From contig NZ_BBJS01000043.1 of assembly GCF_000739895.2 (NCBI RefSeq), forward strand, positions 62,001-126,000: a DNA stretch of 64,000 nucleotides. The letters run 5' to 3'. The DNA is from Sphingomonas paucimobilis NBRC 13935 (GTDB lineage Bacteria; Pseudomonadota; Alphaproteobacteria; Sphingomonadales; Sphingomonadaceae). Positions within the stretch are counted from its first letter, which is position 1. Every line of letters starts with the position of its first letter. The position numbers and the translations under genes were made by a program. The notes under the pieces are model-generated. The model was not told the origin of the DNA and did no database searches. It saw only the letters and a list, made by a program, of their open reading frames with translations. Shown here in pieces: positions 18,764 through 27,323 of this stretch.

Positions 18764-21700
18764 TCACAGGTCGAGCCCCAGGCTACGTTCCGGCAGCGGC
18801 GGCAGGGCGTCGCCAAGGTCCGGCTTGAGGTCGGGCGGTGACTTGGAATGGCCGGCAGCGGCGGCGGCGCCTTGCGTGTCGGCTGCGGACGGCAGCTCAC
18901 CCGGCAACGGCGGCAGGTCGGCCAGGTCGACCGGGCCGACATGAAGCTTCTCGCGGGGACCGCTGCTCTTGCCGCGTGTGCGTCCCTGATCGACGTCGAG
19001 CCGACCGAGGGTTTCGAGTGCCGACGTCTTGTTGCCAGGATTGTTGTCGAGCTGGCGCTCGAGCTTCTCCTTGTCGTCGACCACCATCGTGAGCTCATCC
19101 CGCACGCGCGTGACCCCGACATTGAACAGACGCTGGTTGGAGAGATTGCGCTCCTGGCTCGACATGACGGTGATCGCCTTGTCGGTCGTGATGCCCTGCG
19201 CCATGTGCATGTTAAGTGAGTAGGCAAGGTCGAGCCGCGACAGCATCGGGTCGCCGAGATCGAGCGTCAGCCGCTCTTTGCCGGTGGTCTCGACGGTCAC
19301 GCCGCCGGCGTCGACCGCGAGCACCCGCGCCAACGCCGAGTTGTGGAGCCCGCGTTCCTTGTCGTTGGCGGTCCAGCGAATGCGGTCGCCCTCACGCAGG
19401 TGGAGATCCTTTTTCTCGCTGAGCTGCAGCCGGTCGCGCTTTTCGGTCGGCGACAGCTTCTGCGGATCAAAGCGTATGGACCGGTTGCCGAGCTTCAGGT
19501 CGACCTTGCCGTTCGGATGGACCTTGGCGACGTCATAGCGGCCAGCGGCCAGGCCGACGTCCTGGCCGCCGCCGCGGCCGACCTCGAGTGTCTGCCCGGC
19601 CTGATAGGTGGCCGCATAGCGCAGCTCCTCGCGCGTGGTGTTGACGCGCTCGTACACCGTGAGGTGGATGCCCTCCCCTCGCACGCTGCCTTCGGTGGCG
19701 AGGCCGTCCTGGATGCGCTGGTTGATGACTGCTCGCGCCGCGCGCCCCGACGCGAACACGGCCGTCGCGTCGCGATCGGCGGCGGAAAGGCCGAGCCACA
19801 TCTCGGCCGCATGGAGCGCCGGACTCTGATGCTCGACGACGCTTTCGCCCAGCACCTTCATCGCTTTGGACGCTTCGCCGAGGTTCGCGAGCGCCGCGAC
19901 GGTGCGGAGCTGATCCGTGCGCTGCCGGATATTCTCGTCCATTCGCGCCATCGTGCCTCCACCCGCCTGGATGAGCGCGAACGACTTTCCGGCGTCGATT
20001 GAAGAGAGCTGCTGGCGGTCGCCCACGAGGACGAGCTTGTCGACGCCGAGCGCGGCGGCGATCTGGTGGAGCTTCAGCATGTCGTCGGACGAGACCATCG
20101 AGGTTTCGTCGACGATGAGCATCGAGCCGGCGAGCGCGGCGCGGGCTTCGTCGTATGCGGGTCCCCCGGCCTGAACGTGGCGCTCGTTGGCGAGGATGAA
20201 CGAGGCGATCGTCTGGGATCTGATCCCTGCCCCTTCCGCGAGATCGGCGACCATCTTGTTCTGGAAGGCCAGGCCCACGACGGCGCGGCCCTCGGCTTCC
20301 GCGACACGCGCGACCGCCTGCAGCATGGTCGACTTGCCGGCGCCGGCGATGCCCTGGATCGCGACGGTCCTGTCCTCAGAGGAAAGGATCAGCGCGGCCG
20401 CGCCGAGCTGGCCGGCGTTGAGCTCCCTGTCTGCGACCGCCTGGAGCCGCCCTGGAGCGTCGTGCGCGGCGAGGATGGCCGAGGCGAGCCCCCTGCCCTC
20501 CTCGACTGCCCCGAGGATCCGTTCCTCGGTCAGGAGGGCTTCCCGGGTCGTGACCATCCGCGGGCGCGTGTCGCCGATCCGCGTCTCGCCCGCGATGAGC
20601 TGGCCACGCCCGACAAGCTGCTCGATCCGCCGCTCGACATGGTCGACCGTCACTCCCTTCAGCCCGAGGTCGAGCGCGGTCTTGCCAAGCTGGTGGACGC
20701 TGAAGGCGGCTTCGCGTTCGGACAGCATCCGGACGGCGGAGGCGACCGCCAGTTGCGCGCGTGCTTCGGCCGGCGAGGTGGTCACTCGCGCAAGGCCGCG
20801 ATCGACGAAAGGATCGTGCGCGCGCAGGGCCGACCCGAGCTTGTCCCATGCCGTCGACACCGCTTCCGATACGGCACGGTAGCCGCGTTCGAGCGCGCTG
20901 CCGGGATCGCGTTGCGCCGCCCGGGCGAGGGCTGCGTCGAGGAGCGACTTGCCGTCGAAACCGAGCGCTGCCGCCTTGTCGATCCATGCCTGCCGCAGCG
21001 CCTCGCGATCCTCGACGTTGAGCTTGGAATCGCGCGTGTTGGTGGTGACGCCGTCCCGCCCCTTTGGCGAGGAGATGCCGAGCTCGGCCGCCTTTTCGAG
21101 GATCGCCTCGCGGCGCTGGCTGAACGCGTCCAGCACCGGCTTGGGCACGCCGGCGATCTCGAACGTGCCGTGCTTGCCCTTGAGCTCCACCTGGTAGCCG
21201 AGCTTCTCGAGCTCCTCGCGCAGGAAGGCATGGTAGATTGAGCCGATCACGGAGTTGTTCGACCAGATCTTGTCTGCGTGGAGCGCCTGCCACTTGCCGT
21301 CGGGCATTTTGGTCAGGTTGGCGATGACGGCGTGGACATGGGCCTGCGGGTCGAGGGCGCGGCTCGTGTCGTGTTGGAAGAGCGCGTAGACGAGGTTCCC
21401 GCTCCGCATCGGAACCTTGCGGCCTTCGATGTCCTTGCGCCCCTCGGCGAGGTTGCTCTCGACCCAGGCCATTGCGCGGGTCACGGCTTTCATGTTGGCG
21501 CCGTCGGGACCGAGGATGCGCTTGTCGCCGGCGACATAGGCGAGCACCGAAACGGATTTCGGGGCCGAAAAGGTGAGATCGACTCCGGCCCGCCGGTTCT
21601 CGACCTGGGCGACGGCCTCGCCGCCCGGCAAGATGCCGTTGAGAACGCGTTCGAATGCCTCCTTCGACACCTCGCCCGAAAGGCCGAGCGCGGCGGAACC

Positions 21701-21811
21701 TTCCCCGCCCCAGGCGCTGATCTCCGACGAGCCTTCGACCGTGTAATAGTCGTCCTTCGCGAAGTAGCCCGCGGCGCCGGACGCGGATCGGACCGATGCG
21801 ACCGAGAGCAT
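18764..21811 (-). CDS. MobF conjugative relaxase-helicase (TrwC/TraI family)
   Basis: The relaxase nicks oriT, stays bound to the 5' end, and unwinds the plasmid for transfer. The TrwC domain (1-300) has the tyrosine pair Y22-Y23 (DDYYTVEG) and the three metal-binding histidines H147, H158 and H160 (QHDTSRALD, QAHVHAVIAN). The helicase part has Walker A GIAGAGKSTML (about residue 490) and MAQGITTDKAITVMSS near the C-terminus. It is 1015 aa, the usual size for alphaproteobacterial TraA/MobF. It lies 3 bp after the coupling protein gene. The candidate oriT is 2.8 kb upstream. Confidence 0.95.
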   Translation of the reverse strand: MLSVASVRSASGAAGYFAKDDYYTVEGSSEISAWGGEGSAALGLSGEVSKEAFERVLNGILPGGEAVAQVENRRAGVDLTFSAPKSVSVLAYVAGDKRILGPDGANMKAVTRAMAWVESNLAEGRKDIEGRKVPMRSGNLVYALFQHDTSRALDPQAHVHAVIANLTKMPDGKWQALHADKIWSNNSVIGSIYHAFLREELEKLGYQVELKGKHGTFEIAGVPKPVLDAFSQRREAILEKAAELGISSPKGRDGVTTNTRDSKLNVEDREALRQAWIDKAAALGFDGKSLLDAALARAAQRDPGSALERGYRAVSEAVSTAWDKLGSALRAHDPFVDRGLARVTTSPAEARAQLAVASAVRMLSEREAAFSVHQLGKTALDLGLKGVTVDHVERRIEQLVGRGQLIAGETRIGDTRPRMVTTREALLTEERILGAVEEGRGLASAILAAHDAPGRLQAVADRELNAGQLGAAALILSSEDRTVAIQGIAGAGKSTMLQAVARVAEAEGRAVVGLAFQNKMVADLAEGAGIRSQTIASFILANERHVQAGGPAYDEARAALAGSMLIVDETSMVSSDDMLKLHQIAAALGVDKLVLVGDRQQLSSIDAGKSFALIQAGGGTMARMDENIRQRTDQLRTVAALANLGEASKAMKVLGESVVEHQSPALHAAEMWLGLSAADRDATAVFASGRAARAVINQRIQDGLATEGSVRGEGIHLTVYERVNTTREELRYAATYQAGQTLEVGRGGGQDVGLAAGRYDVAKVHPNGKVDLKLGNRSIRFDPQKLSPTEKRDRLQLSEKKDLHLREGDRIRWTANDKERGLHNSALARVLAVDAGGVTVETTGKERLTLDLGDPMLSRLDLAYSLNMHMAQGITTDKAITVMSSQERNLSNQRLFNVGVTRVRDELTMVVDDKEKLERQLDNNPGNKTSALETLGRLDVDQGRTRGKSSGPREKLHVGPVDLADLPPLPGELPSAADTQGAAAAAGHSKSPPDLKPDLGDALPPLPERSLGLDL

Positions 21812-21814
21812 GGG

Positions 21815-24121
21815 TCAGATCCCCATGTCTGCGCCGTCATGATCCCGGCTCGCGGAGAAGTCCTGCCGCAATTCGGCGAGCGTCTGATCCTCGGGCATGG
21901 GGGCTGTTCGGGCCGCGCGACTCTCGCGGCGATCGTCACGGGCCTCCGTTGGCGCCTGCGCCTGATCGGGCGAGTTGCGGACCGCCTGTGCCCGATCGAC
22001 GGCGTGCGCGCGCGGAGCTTGCTCCTCGCCGCGATTCTCGGTGCGCTCGGCTGGCGGGCGGCTTGCTTGGTTGTGCTCCTCCGTGGCCTCCGCGGAAAGG
22101 ATCCGCGCGGCCAAATCCTTGGCGATGTTGACCGGCTCGACGGCCTCTTCCACGACCTGGCCGGCGCCATCCCGCCCGCCCGCGTCGCCCTCCCCGCCAT
22201 CGTCGAACACCTCCTCTCCGCGCCTTGACCGGACCGGCTGAAGGTCGGGTCGCGGCAGGAAGCCCTCGGCGACCTGGGGATAGTCCTTCCAGAGGAGTTG
22301 GGTGCGCGCGGCGGGGAAGCCGTCGGGGAACTTCACGAAGCCGTGCATCGACGGCAGGTTCGTGATGTCATCCGCAATCACGAGCGGCTCGACCTGCTTC
22401 CTGGGAGTCAGTGTCGAGGCGTCGCGGGTGTTGTTGTAGCCATAGCTATAGGCTTCATCCATCTGCCGCACCTCGCGATTGCCGATGTAGCGCGCGCACT
22501 GCTCGGCGGTGTCGAGATCGGCCGTCGCAAGGATCAGCTTGGAACGTGCAAGCGAGGCGAGGTTGCGGGCGCCTTGCTCGCCATAAACCTCGATCAGTTT
22601 CTCGAAGCTGTGGATGCCGAGGATCATGGCGCCGCCGAACGCGCGCGCGGTCTGGAGGCCGTTCTCGATTGCCGGCAGCTTGTGCAGTGCGCCGAGCTCG
22701 TCGAACATGAACCAGGTCCGCAACTCGCGCGTGCGCGGCATTGTCATGAGGCGGTTGATGGCGAGGTCCATCCAGAGCGTCAGCAGCGCCCGGTTCATCG
22801 GGAGATCGACGTAGTTGGAGGTGATGAAGAGGATCGACCCGGGCTGCTTCTCGCCGGTGATCCAGTCCCGGATCGAGAAGGGCTCGCCAGTGTCGGGAAG
22901 GAAGCGCAGGACCTGCGCATTCGTGTTGAAGACGGCGCGGATCGACTCCGCCATGCGCGCCGCTTCGGGCGCGGTCAGCGGGTCGGCGATCGTGTTCTGG
23001 AGGAAGCGATGGACCCGCTTCAGATCCGCGGTCATCAGGTTCTCGGAAAGCGCCAGGTTGGTCGTCTGGCCCCGCTCGACCAGGCGGATGCACATCTCGA
23101 TGAACAGGGTCCGCGCTGCGAGCGCCCAGAACGGCTCGGACGAGCCGCCATCGGCGGGGATGAGGGCGGCGGCGGCGGCGGTGAACTCGCTGTGCGTGCG
23201 GCAGTCCGAAAAGATCGACCATGCAGGGCAGCGGCGGTCCATCGGATTGAGGATCGTGTCGCGCGCCGGGTCGTAGAAGGCCTCCACATAGGCACCGGTC
23301 AGGTCGAAGATCACGGCGCTGTCCTGACGCTCGCGCATCTGCCGGACGAGGCTCCGGAGCTCGGTGGTCTTGCCCGAGCCGGTCGTACCGATCAGCATGG
23401 TGTGCGACTGCTCCATCCGGTGCGGAAAGGGGATGCCGGCGAGCGTGTAGGGATGGTGGATTCCGGCGCGCTTGCGCGCCGTGAAGGGAAGCGCGAGCAC
23501 CTGCTTGGGCGACAGGCCCGGGAAGCATTTGCGCACGTCCGTCTCGAAGGCGGCCGCGTTATGCTGCGAGACCTCGGCAACGAGGACCTCGCGATCGACA
23601 AGCATAGCGCCGCGCTCGTGCCGCTCCTGAAGGATCGTCTTGCCACGGCGACGCGAGAGATCGACGAACCAGATCGACAGGGGAATGGTGAGGAACACCG
23701 AGAAAAGCAGCGCGCCGAGAAGGCCGCGCACGGCGATGCTCCAGGCCCGCTGGACCTCGGGCATCAACGGCACCACGGCCATGATCGTGCGGTGGAGTTC
23801 CCCGCTCGGAAGCCTGACGTTGACGCGCTTCGTCGGGTCGAACCCGACCCAGTCCCAGAGCATGGCGTAGAGCTTCATGCAGACGAGTTGGAAGCCGTGC
23901 TCGTCCAGTTTGAGCGACATGATCACGAACCAGGCCGCGAGAAACACGAAGAACCAGACGACGAAGGGGAGTTTTGCGCCGGCGAACCACATCAACAGCT
24001 CGTGGGTCAGGAGCTGGCTGCCGCGCGTGAAATTTCCAGAATTGCGTTGGACTTTTCCGCGTGCGGAATGGTGGGTCAGCGGGATCGGCCGGCCGTCGGT
24101 GCGGATGTCGTTACGCGCCAT
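21815..24121 (-). CDS. TraD/VirD4-like type IV coupling protein
   Basis: The coupling protein is an inner-membrane ATPase that hands the relaxosome to the transfer channel. It has two membrane segments (about 50-70, KLPFVVWFFVFLAAWFVIMS; and 131-153), a Walker A motif GTTGSGKTTELR (245-256), SAVIFDLTGAYVEAFYD as Walker B, and TRELRTWFMFDELGALHKLPA. The tail is long, disordered and charged. The start at 24121 (MARNDIRTD) overlaps the RHH gene by 11 bp. It is 768 aa. It pairs with the MobF relaxase directly downstream. Mating-pair genes are not in the window. Confidence 0.93.
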   Translation of the reverse strand: MARNDIRTDGRPIPLTHHSARGKVQRNSGNFTRGSQLLTHELLMWFAGAKLPFVVWFFVFLAAWFVIMSLKLDEHGFQLVCMKLYAMLWDWVGFDPTKRVNVRLPSGELHRTIMAVVPLMPEVQRAWSIAVRGLLGALLFSVFLTIPLSIWFVDLSRRRGKTILQERHERGAMLVDREVLVAEVSQHNAAAFETDVRKCFPGLSPKQVLALPFTARKRAGIHHPYTLAGIPFPHRMEQSHTMLIGTTGSGKTTELRSLVRQMRERQDSAVIFDLTGAYVEAFYDPARDTILNPMDRRCPAWSIFSDCRTHSEFTAAAAALIPADGGSSEPFWALAARTLFIEMCIRLVERGQTTNLALSENLMTADLKRVHRFLQNTIADPLTAPEAARMAESIRAVFNTNAQVLRFLPDTGEPFSIRDWITGEKQPGSILFITSNYVDLPMNRALLTLWMDLAINRLMTMPRTRELRTWFMFDELGALHKLPAIENGLQTARAFGGAMILGIHSFEKLIEVYGEQGARNLASLARSKLILATADLDTAEQCARYIGNREVRQMDEAYSYGYNNTRDASTLTPRKQVEPLVIADDITNLPSMHGFVKFPDGFPAARTQLLWKDYPQVAEGFLPRPDLQPVRSRRGEEVFDDGGEGDAGGRDGAGQVVEEAVEPVNIAKDLAARILSAEATEEHNQASRPPAERTENRGEEQAPRAHAVDRAQAVRNSPDQAQAPTEARDDRRESRAARTAPMPEDQTLAELRQDFSASRDHDGADMGI

Positions 24122-24398
24122 GGTATTGCTCCAGGCGCTTGTCGGCGTTGGCGATGATCCGGTCGCGGAACTCGGGATATTGCTCGCTGATGATGACGTC
24201 GAGCGCGAGCTGCATGAACTCGCTGATTCGCGCGAGCCGACGATGGCTTGACGTGAGGAGCGTGGCGGTGCCGAGATAGGCATCCACGGCCGCCCGGATC
24301 ACCTCCGACGGATTGCAATTCTGCTCGGTAGCGAGCGCGAGGATGCGATCGTGCTGCTGGCGGTTCAGCCGAACCGTGCAGTGCCTGGTAGTGGACAA
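24111..24398 (-). CDS. Ribbon-helix-helix relaxosome accessory protein
   Basis: A 95-aa protein starting at a TTG with AGGAGG 5 nt upstream. The N-terminal RHH domain is TVRLNRQQHDRILALATEQ followed by CNPSEVIRAAVDAYL (beta strand plus two helices). A second helical half follows. Such proteins (TraY-like, TrwA-like) bind oriT and help the relaxase. It lies between oriT and the coupling protein gene, overlapping the latter by 11 bp. No stop in the first 20 residues supports the start. Confidence 0.85.
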   Translation of the reverse strand: MSTTRHCTVRLNRQQHDRILALATEQNCNPSEVIRAAVDAYLGTATLLTSSHRRLARISEFMQLALDVIISEQYPEFRDRIIANADKRLEQYHGA

Positions 24399-24623
24399 AC
24401 CAGCCTCCTAGCAGAGAGGCTGGTGGGGATCGAAAGAGGCGACGAGCCTTATAGTCGATCGCCGCACTCGGCGCAAAGGGTATTGCCGTCGCACGGACCG
24501 CGTGTGACCGAGTGGGACGCATAAGTCATTGGAATCGCTGAAATCGGACGTAAGCGCCGAGCTGTCCCACGGCGTGGCACTTACCAGATTGCCCGTAAGC
24601 CACTGATATACCCCGGAAAACCT

Positions 24624-24650
24624 GCACCGCCAGGTGCGTAGGGTGTGCTA
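24624..24650 (+). other. Candidate oriT nic region (F-like)
   Basis: An inverted repeat GCACC-gcca-GGTGC (24624-24637) is followed directly by GTAGGGTGT and GCTA (24638-24650). This matches the F plasmid TraI site (GCGTGGGGTGT/GG), where the nick falls after GTGT; here it would fall between 24646 and 24647. It lies in a 660-bp gene-free region (24399-25058) beside the RHH, coupling and MobF genes. A hairpin (CAGCCTC and GAGGCTG, 24401-24422) lies just before the RHH start. Confidence 0.6.
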
Positions 24651-25058
24651 GAATCCATCAGGATTGCTCCAGGTCGCGGGCGGTCCTGGTCATCGTCGTT
24701 CAGGGGTGGGTCCCGGCTCCGGCCGGGAATGGAGCCGCGCGTCGCGCGGTACCGGCGCCGCCGGGAACGGCTGGCGCGAAAGGGGGGACCTGCGGCATGC
24801 GTCGCCAGCTGTCCGAAACATCCGCGCCTCGGATGCGAAGGCCGAACCCGATCGGCAGGGATCGTCACCCGAATGGGCGAAGACGGCGCGTGCCGGCTTC
24901 GTGAGCGTGTGTTCGACACGCGAGTAGAGCCCGTGCGGCGGCGCCGGAAGGTGCCGCCGAGCCGCCCGAAACATGCCAAGCCCCTTGAATGCGCGATCAA
25001 GGCGCTTCAACAATAGGCCGCGTTCACGGCCCGATCAGCTTTGAACAGCGAGGCCCTT

Positions 25059-25277
25059 ATGGCACGGACTTTGGAACAGGAACGACAGGCGCTCGAGGAA
25101 GAGGAGCGCAGGTTGGCGGAGCGCCGCGAGCAGCTCGCGAAACGCGAGCGCGAGGAGGCGATCAGGACGATCGAGAAGGCGGGGTTGCTCAGGCTGCCCG
25201 CCCCTCGCCTGGAGGCGCTGACCAAACGCATCAAGGCGCTCGGAATCGAGGAAGTGGAGCGGCGGCTCGCGGCCTGA
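25059..25277 (+). CDS. Small coiled-coil protein
   Basis: A 72-aa protein, MARTLEQERQALEEEERRLAERREQLAKR at the start, which is a charged coiled coil, then IEKAGLLRLPAPRLEALTKRIKALG. The start at 25059 gives the natural N-terminus; the in-frame TTG at 25041 is less likely. It lies next to the candidate oriT on the opposite strand from the transfer genes. Such short coiled-coil proteins are frequent in mobilisation regions (MobC/TraC-like), but I cannot assign a function. Confidence 0.6.
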   Translation: MARTLEQERQALEEEERRLAERREQLAKREREEAIRTIEKAGLLRLPAPRLEALTKRIKALGIEEVERRLAA

Positions 25278-25305
25278 GCCGGACCCGCCGCGACGCAGTC
25301 GCGGC

Positions 25306-25340
25306 ACGGGCATGGGGGGCTCGATGCCCCTCATGCCCGT
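25306..25340 (+). terminator. Strong hairpin downstream of the coiled-coil gene
   Basis: ACGGGCATG (25306-25314) pairs with CATGCCCGT (25332-25340), with an inner GGGG/CCCC. It lies 29 bp after the small coiled-coil gene. The 16-mer GGGGGCTCGATGCCCC inside it recurs at 27238-27253. Confidence 0.55.
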
Positions 25341-25353
25341 ATGCCCCGGCAGC

Positions 25354-25384
25354 AAAAAAAGGGAGAGGCGTTTCCGCCCCTCCC
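25354..25384 (-). terminator. Rho-independent terminator after the 74-aa gene
   Basis: On the minus strand GGGAGGGGCG-gaaa-CGCCTCTCCC is followed by seven T. It lies 8 bp after the stop of the gene at 25392-25616. Confidence 0.85.
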
Positions 25385-25391
25385 TGTCGTT

Positions 25392-25616
25392 TCAGAACTC
25401 GTCGGACATGCCGCCGGGGACCGTGTGCACCACCCGGTCGATGAGCGCCATCGGCAGCGCGCCATAGTCGCCTTCATCGATGGCGATGTAGCCCCGCGCT
25501 TCGTCCTCGATGACGTGCTGGTCGAAGAAGCTGTGGAGTGCGCGGCGCTCGGCGTATCCGAGGGCGGCGAGGTAGGCGGCGGTATCGTTGTGGGCGCTGG
25601 TCGGGTTGATCTGCAT
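25392..25616 (-). CDS. Small hypothetical protein
   Basis: A 74-aa acidic protein: MQINPTSAHNDTAAYLAALGYAERRALHSFFDQHV, then DEARGYIAIDEGDYGALPMALID. No family was recognised. An AGGAGG site precedes the ATG. Upstream lies a structured repeat element (25655-25819) and downstream a strong terminator, so it is a one-gene unit. The same arrangement surrounds the DUF2493 gene at 27324-28301. Confidence 0.65.
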   Translation of the reverse strand: MQINPTSAHNDTAAYLAALGYAERRALHSFFDQHVIEDEARGYIAIDEGDYGALPMALIDRVVHTVPGGMSDEF

Positions 25617-25654
25617 TGGAGCCTCCTGTCGTCTTGAATGACAGGGGAATGGCC

Positions 25655-25819
25655 GTCGTTGAGGGAGACGCCGTGTCAGGAACGGAGGCGAAGCCGGAGC
25701 CGCGAAGCGGGGAGCGGGGGTGCCGATTTTGTCGTGGTCGGAGTGGAGCGAAGCGGAGCGCAGGCCGCGGCAAAATTGGGGGCACCGCTCATTCTTGACG
25801 CGGGGTCTCCCTCAACGAC
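25655..25819. repeat. Structured element A (repeated unit upstream of a gene)
   Basis: Bounded by a perfect 15-bp inverted repeat, GTCGTTGAGGGAGAC (25655-25669) and GTCTCCCTCAACGAC (25805-25819). Inside lie GCGGGGAGCGGGGG, GCCGATTTT, a GAGCGAAGCGGAGCG block and AAAATTGGGGGCACCGCTCA. The same internal words occur in the same order in element B at 28347-28538. Both elements lie upstream of a minus-strand gene. Confidence 0.6.
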
Positions 25820-26130
25820 ACACTGGGAAGTCTGTGAGAGATTTCATCCTCTGATCTGGGCGCGACGGCCGGCGTGAGCACCCTCGACCGCGGCGGTCGA
25901 TTTGACACGCGGGAATGGTCCGGCCACGTGCGGCGGGACCGCGAGATCTGATCGATCTTGGGGCCGCCGCGCGGGCGCGCCCAACCATCATTGACCGGGG
26001 GGCGCAAACAGCCGGCGAGCAGTCGCGGGTTGGTTCGCCGATATGCCTATGTTAGTCCGCAGGGGCGCTGCAGAGCGGCAGCGCCGGGACTGGTAATCCC
26101 GTCGAGAACGGCAACTCGGTGTGGTCTCAC

Positions 26131-26166
26131 GCCGGGGTGCCTGCGCATATGTCCAGGTGCCCCGGC
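26131..26166. other. Inverted repeat in a gene-free stretch
   Basis: GCCGGGG and CCCCGGC (26131-26137 and 26160-26166) form a hairpin. It lies within 25820-26291, where I see no other supportable feature. Confidence 0.3.
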
Positions 26167-26291
26167 ACTAAAAGCGTAGGCGCATGTCTCGACGTGTTAC
26201 CAGCCCCGGCTCCCGCGCCCAGCGCGCGGGAGTTCGTTGGACGGGGCGCTCCGACGCGACCGCTGGGATCAGGTGCGCCCGGGCAATCGAA

Positions 26292-26468
26292 ATGGACGAT
26301 CTCGATACGGACCCGACGCTCCAGAAAGCGATGGCGCTCGCGCTGATGCGGCAGGCGCTGGAGTGGCTGGAAGCGGCGGAGGAGGACAAGGCTGCCGCGC
26401 ACCTCCGCGAGGCCGTGGATGCAGTGCTGAAGCGGGCTCCGCAGATGGATCGTGCGGCCGCATCCTGA
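26292..26468 (+). CDS. Small hypothetical protein
   Basis: A 58-aa protein, MDDLDTDPTLQKAMALALMRQALEW then LEAAEEDKAAAHLREAVDAVL. It is acidic and entirely helical, resembling a short TPR-like helical hairpin. No strong ribosome site is visible, so the exact start is uncertain; an in-frame start at 26184 would add an improbable basic N-terminus. Function unknown. Confidence 0.45.
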   Translation: MDDLDTDPTLQKAMALALMRQALEWLEAAEEDKAAAHLREAVDAVLKRAPQMDRAAAS

Positions 26469-26555
26469 CGCGGGTGAGAGGCCTGGCTTTCGGAGGCGGT
26501 GAGGGCGCGCCAGCGAGCTGGCGCGCCCCGCCTGGCGACCGGTTCTGGGTGGAGG

Positions 26556-27134
26556 CTAGGCCCATTCCAACCGGCAGGATTCGTCGGGAGCCGCCGCCGC
26601 GACAAGGCGCTCGAGCCGTTCGATATGGTGGGCTACGCCCTGCTCGGCCGCGTGCCGCCGGACGGCCGGGCTGGCGAGGCGTTCCCGGATGGTCTCGATC
26701 GCGGTCTCGCCCACGCTTTCTGCGCCGAGGCCGAGGCTCTCGAGCAGCGCGAACGCGTTGTTCGAGGCGAGGTCGAGTTCAAGCGCCATGTCGGTGGTGA
26801 GCGCCACGGTCAGGTTGATCGTGCCAGCCGCCTCGTCGCGAAAGACGCTGACGCGCCGCCCGCGGAACTGTGCTTCCTCGACCACGGTAATGACGTCCGC
26901 GGCATAGTCGAAGAGGCGGGCGATTGACGCCAGTGCGAGCGGGCAGACGCGAGCCTCGAAGCGGTAGGAGAGGAACGCGTCCTCGGGAGCATCCGGGTCG
27001 AGCAGCACGGCGCCGATACGCTCGCCCTCGCCGCGCAGGAAGGTGCGAAAGGCGGCGAGCTGGCGCGCGGCAATGACCGCCATCGGGCGGGCCTCGTCGT
27101 CAGCGGCGGTGGCGATGCGAAACGTGATGGACAT
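26556..27134 (-). CDS. Hypothetical protein
   Basis: A 192-aa soluble protein starting MSITFRIATAADDEARPMAVIAARQ, with FLSYRFEARVCPLALASIARLFD and the segment VVEEAQFRGRRVSVFRDEAAGTINLTVAL, ending DESCRLEWA. GGGGAGGA precedes the ATG. I recognise no domain. It follows the DUF2493 gene on the same strand but is separated by a terminator, so it is probably transcribed on its own. Confidence 0.65.
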   Translation of the reverse strand: MSITFRIATAADDEARPMAVIAARQLAAFRTFLRGEGERIGAVLLDPDAPEDAFLSYRFEARVCPLALASIARLFDYAADVITVVEEAQFRGRRVSVFRDEAAGTINLTVALTTDMALELDLASNNAFALLESLGLGAESVGETAIETIRERLASPAVRRHAAEQGVAHHIERLERLVAAAAPDESCRLEWA

Positions 27135-27275
27135 CTCGTCCTCCCCTGTTGAACGCTCCCACTCAATCCCTCTCCCCTTGGCCGCCTCGCGGGTCTGCAG
27201 GTCGGCTGCGCGTCGGCGCCGGCTCCTCGCGGCGCGAGGGGGCTCGATGCCCCCGAGCGCCGCCCTTGACGCAGC

Positions 27276-27314
27276 AAAAGGAGGAGAGGCCCCGGCCGTG
27301 GCCGGAGCCTCTCC
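27276..27314 (-). terminator. Rho-independent terminator after the DUF2493 gene
   Basis: GGAGAGGC and GCCTCTCC, with an inner CCGGCC/GGCCGG, form a long stem; on the minus strand it is followed by CC-TTTT-GC. It lies 10 bp after the stop of the gene at 27324-28301. The sequence around it repeats parts of the 25315-25370 region. Confidence 0.75.
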
Positions 27315-27323
27315 GCGAGGGCT

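Noticed and set aside
24645..25016. Open frame of 123 codons in the oriT region
   Set aside because: Arg-rich, no ribosome site, no resemblance; overlaps the likely oriT. Treated as non-coding.
25616..25798. Small plus-strand open frame inside element A, and its counterpart at 28313-28516
   Set aside because: Both end in KIGGTAH because the elements share sequence; no start signals. Read as part of a structured repeat, not as genes.
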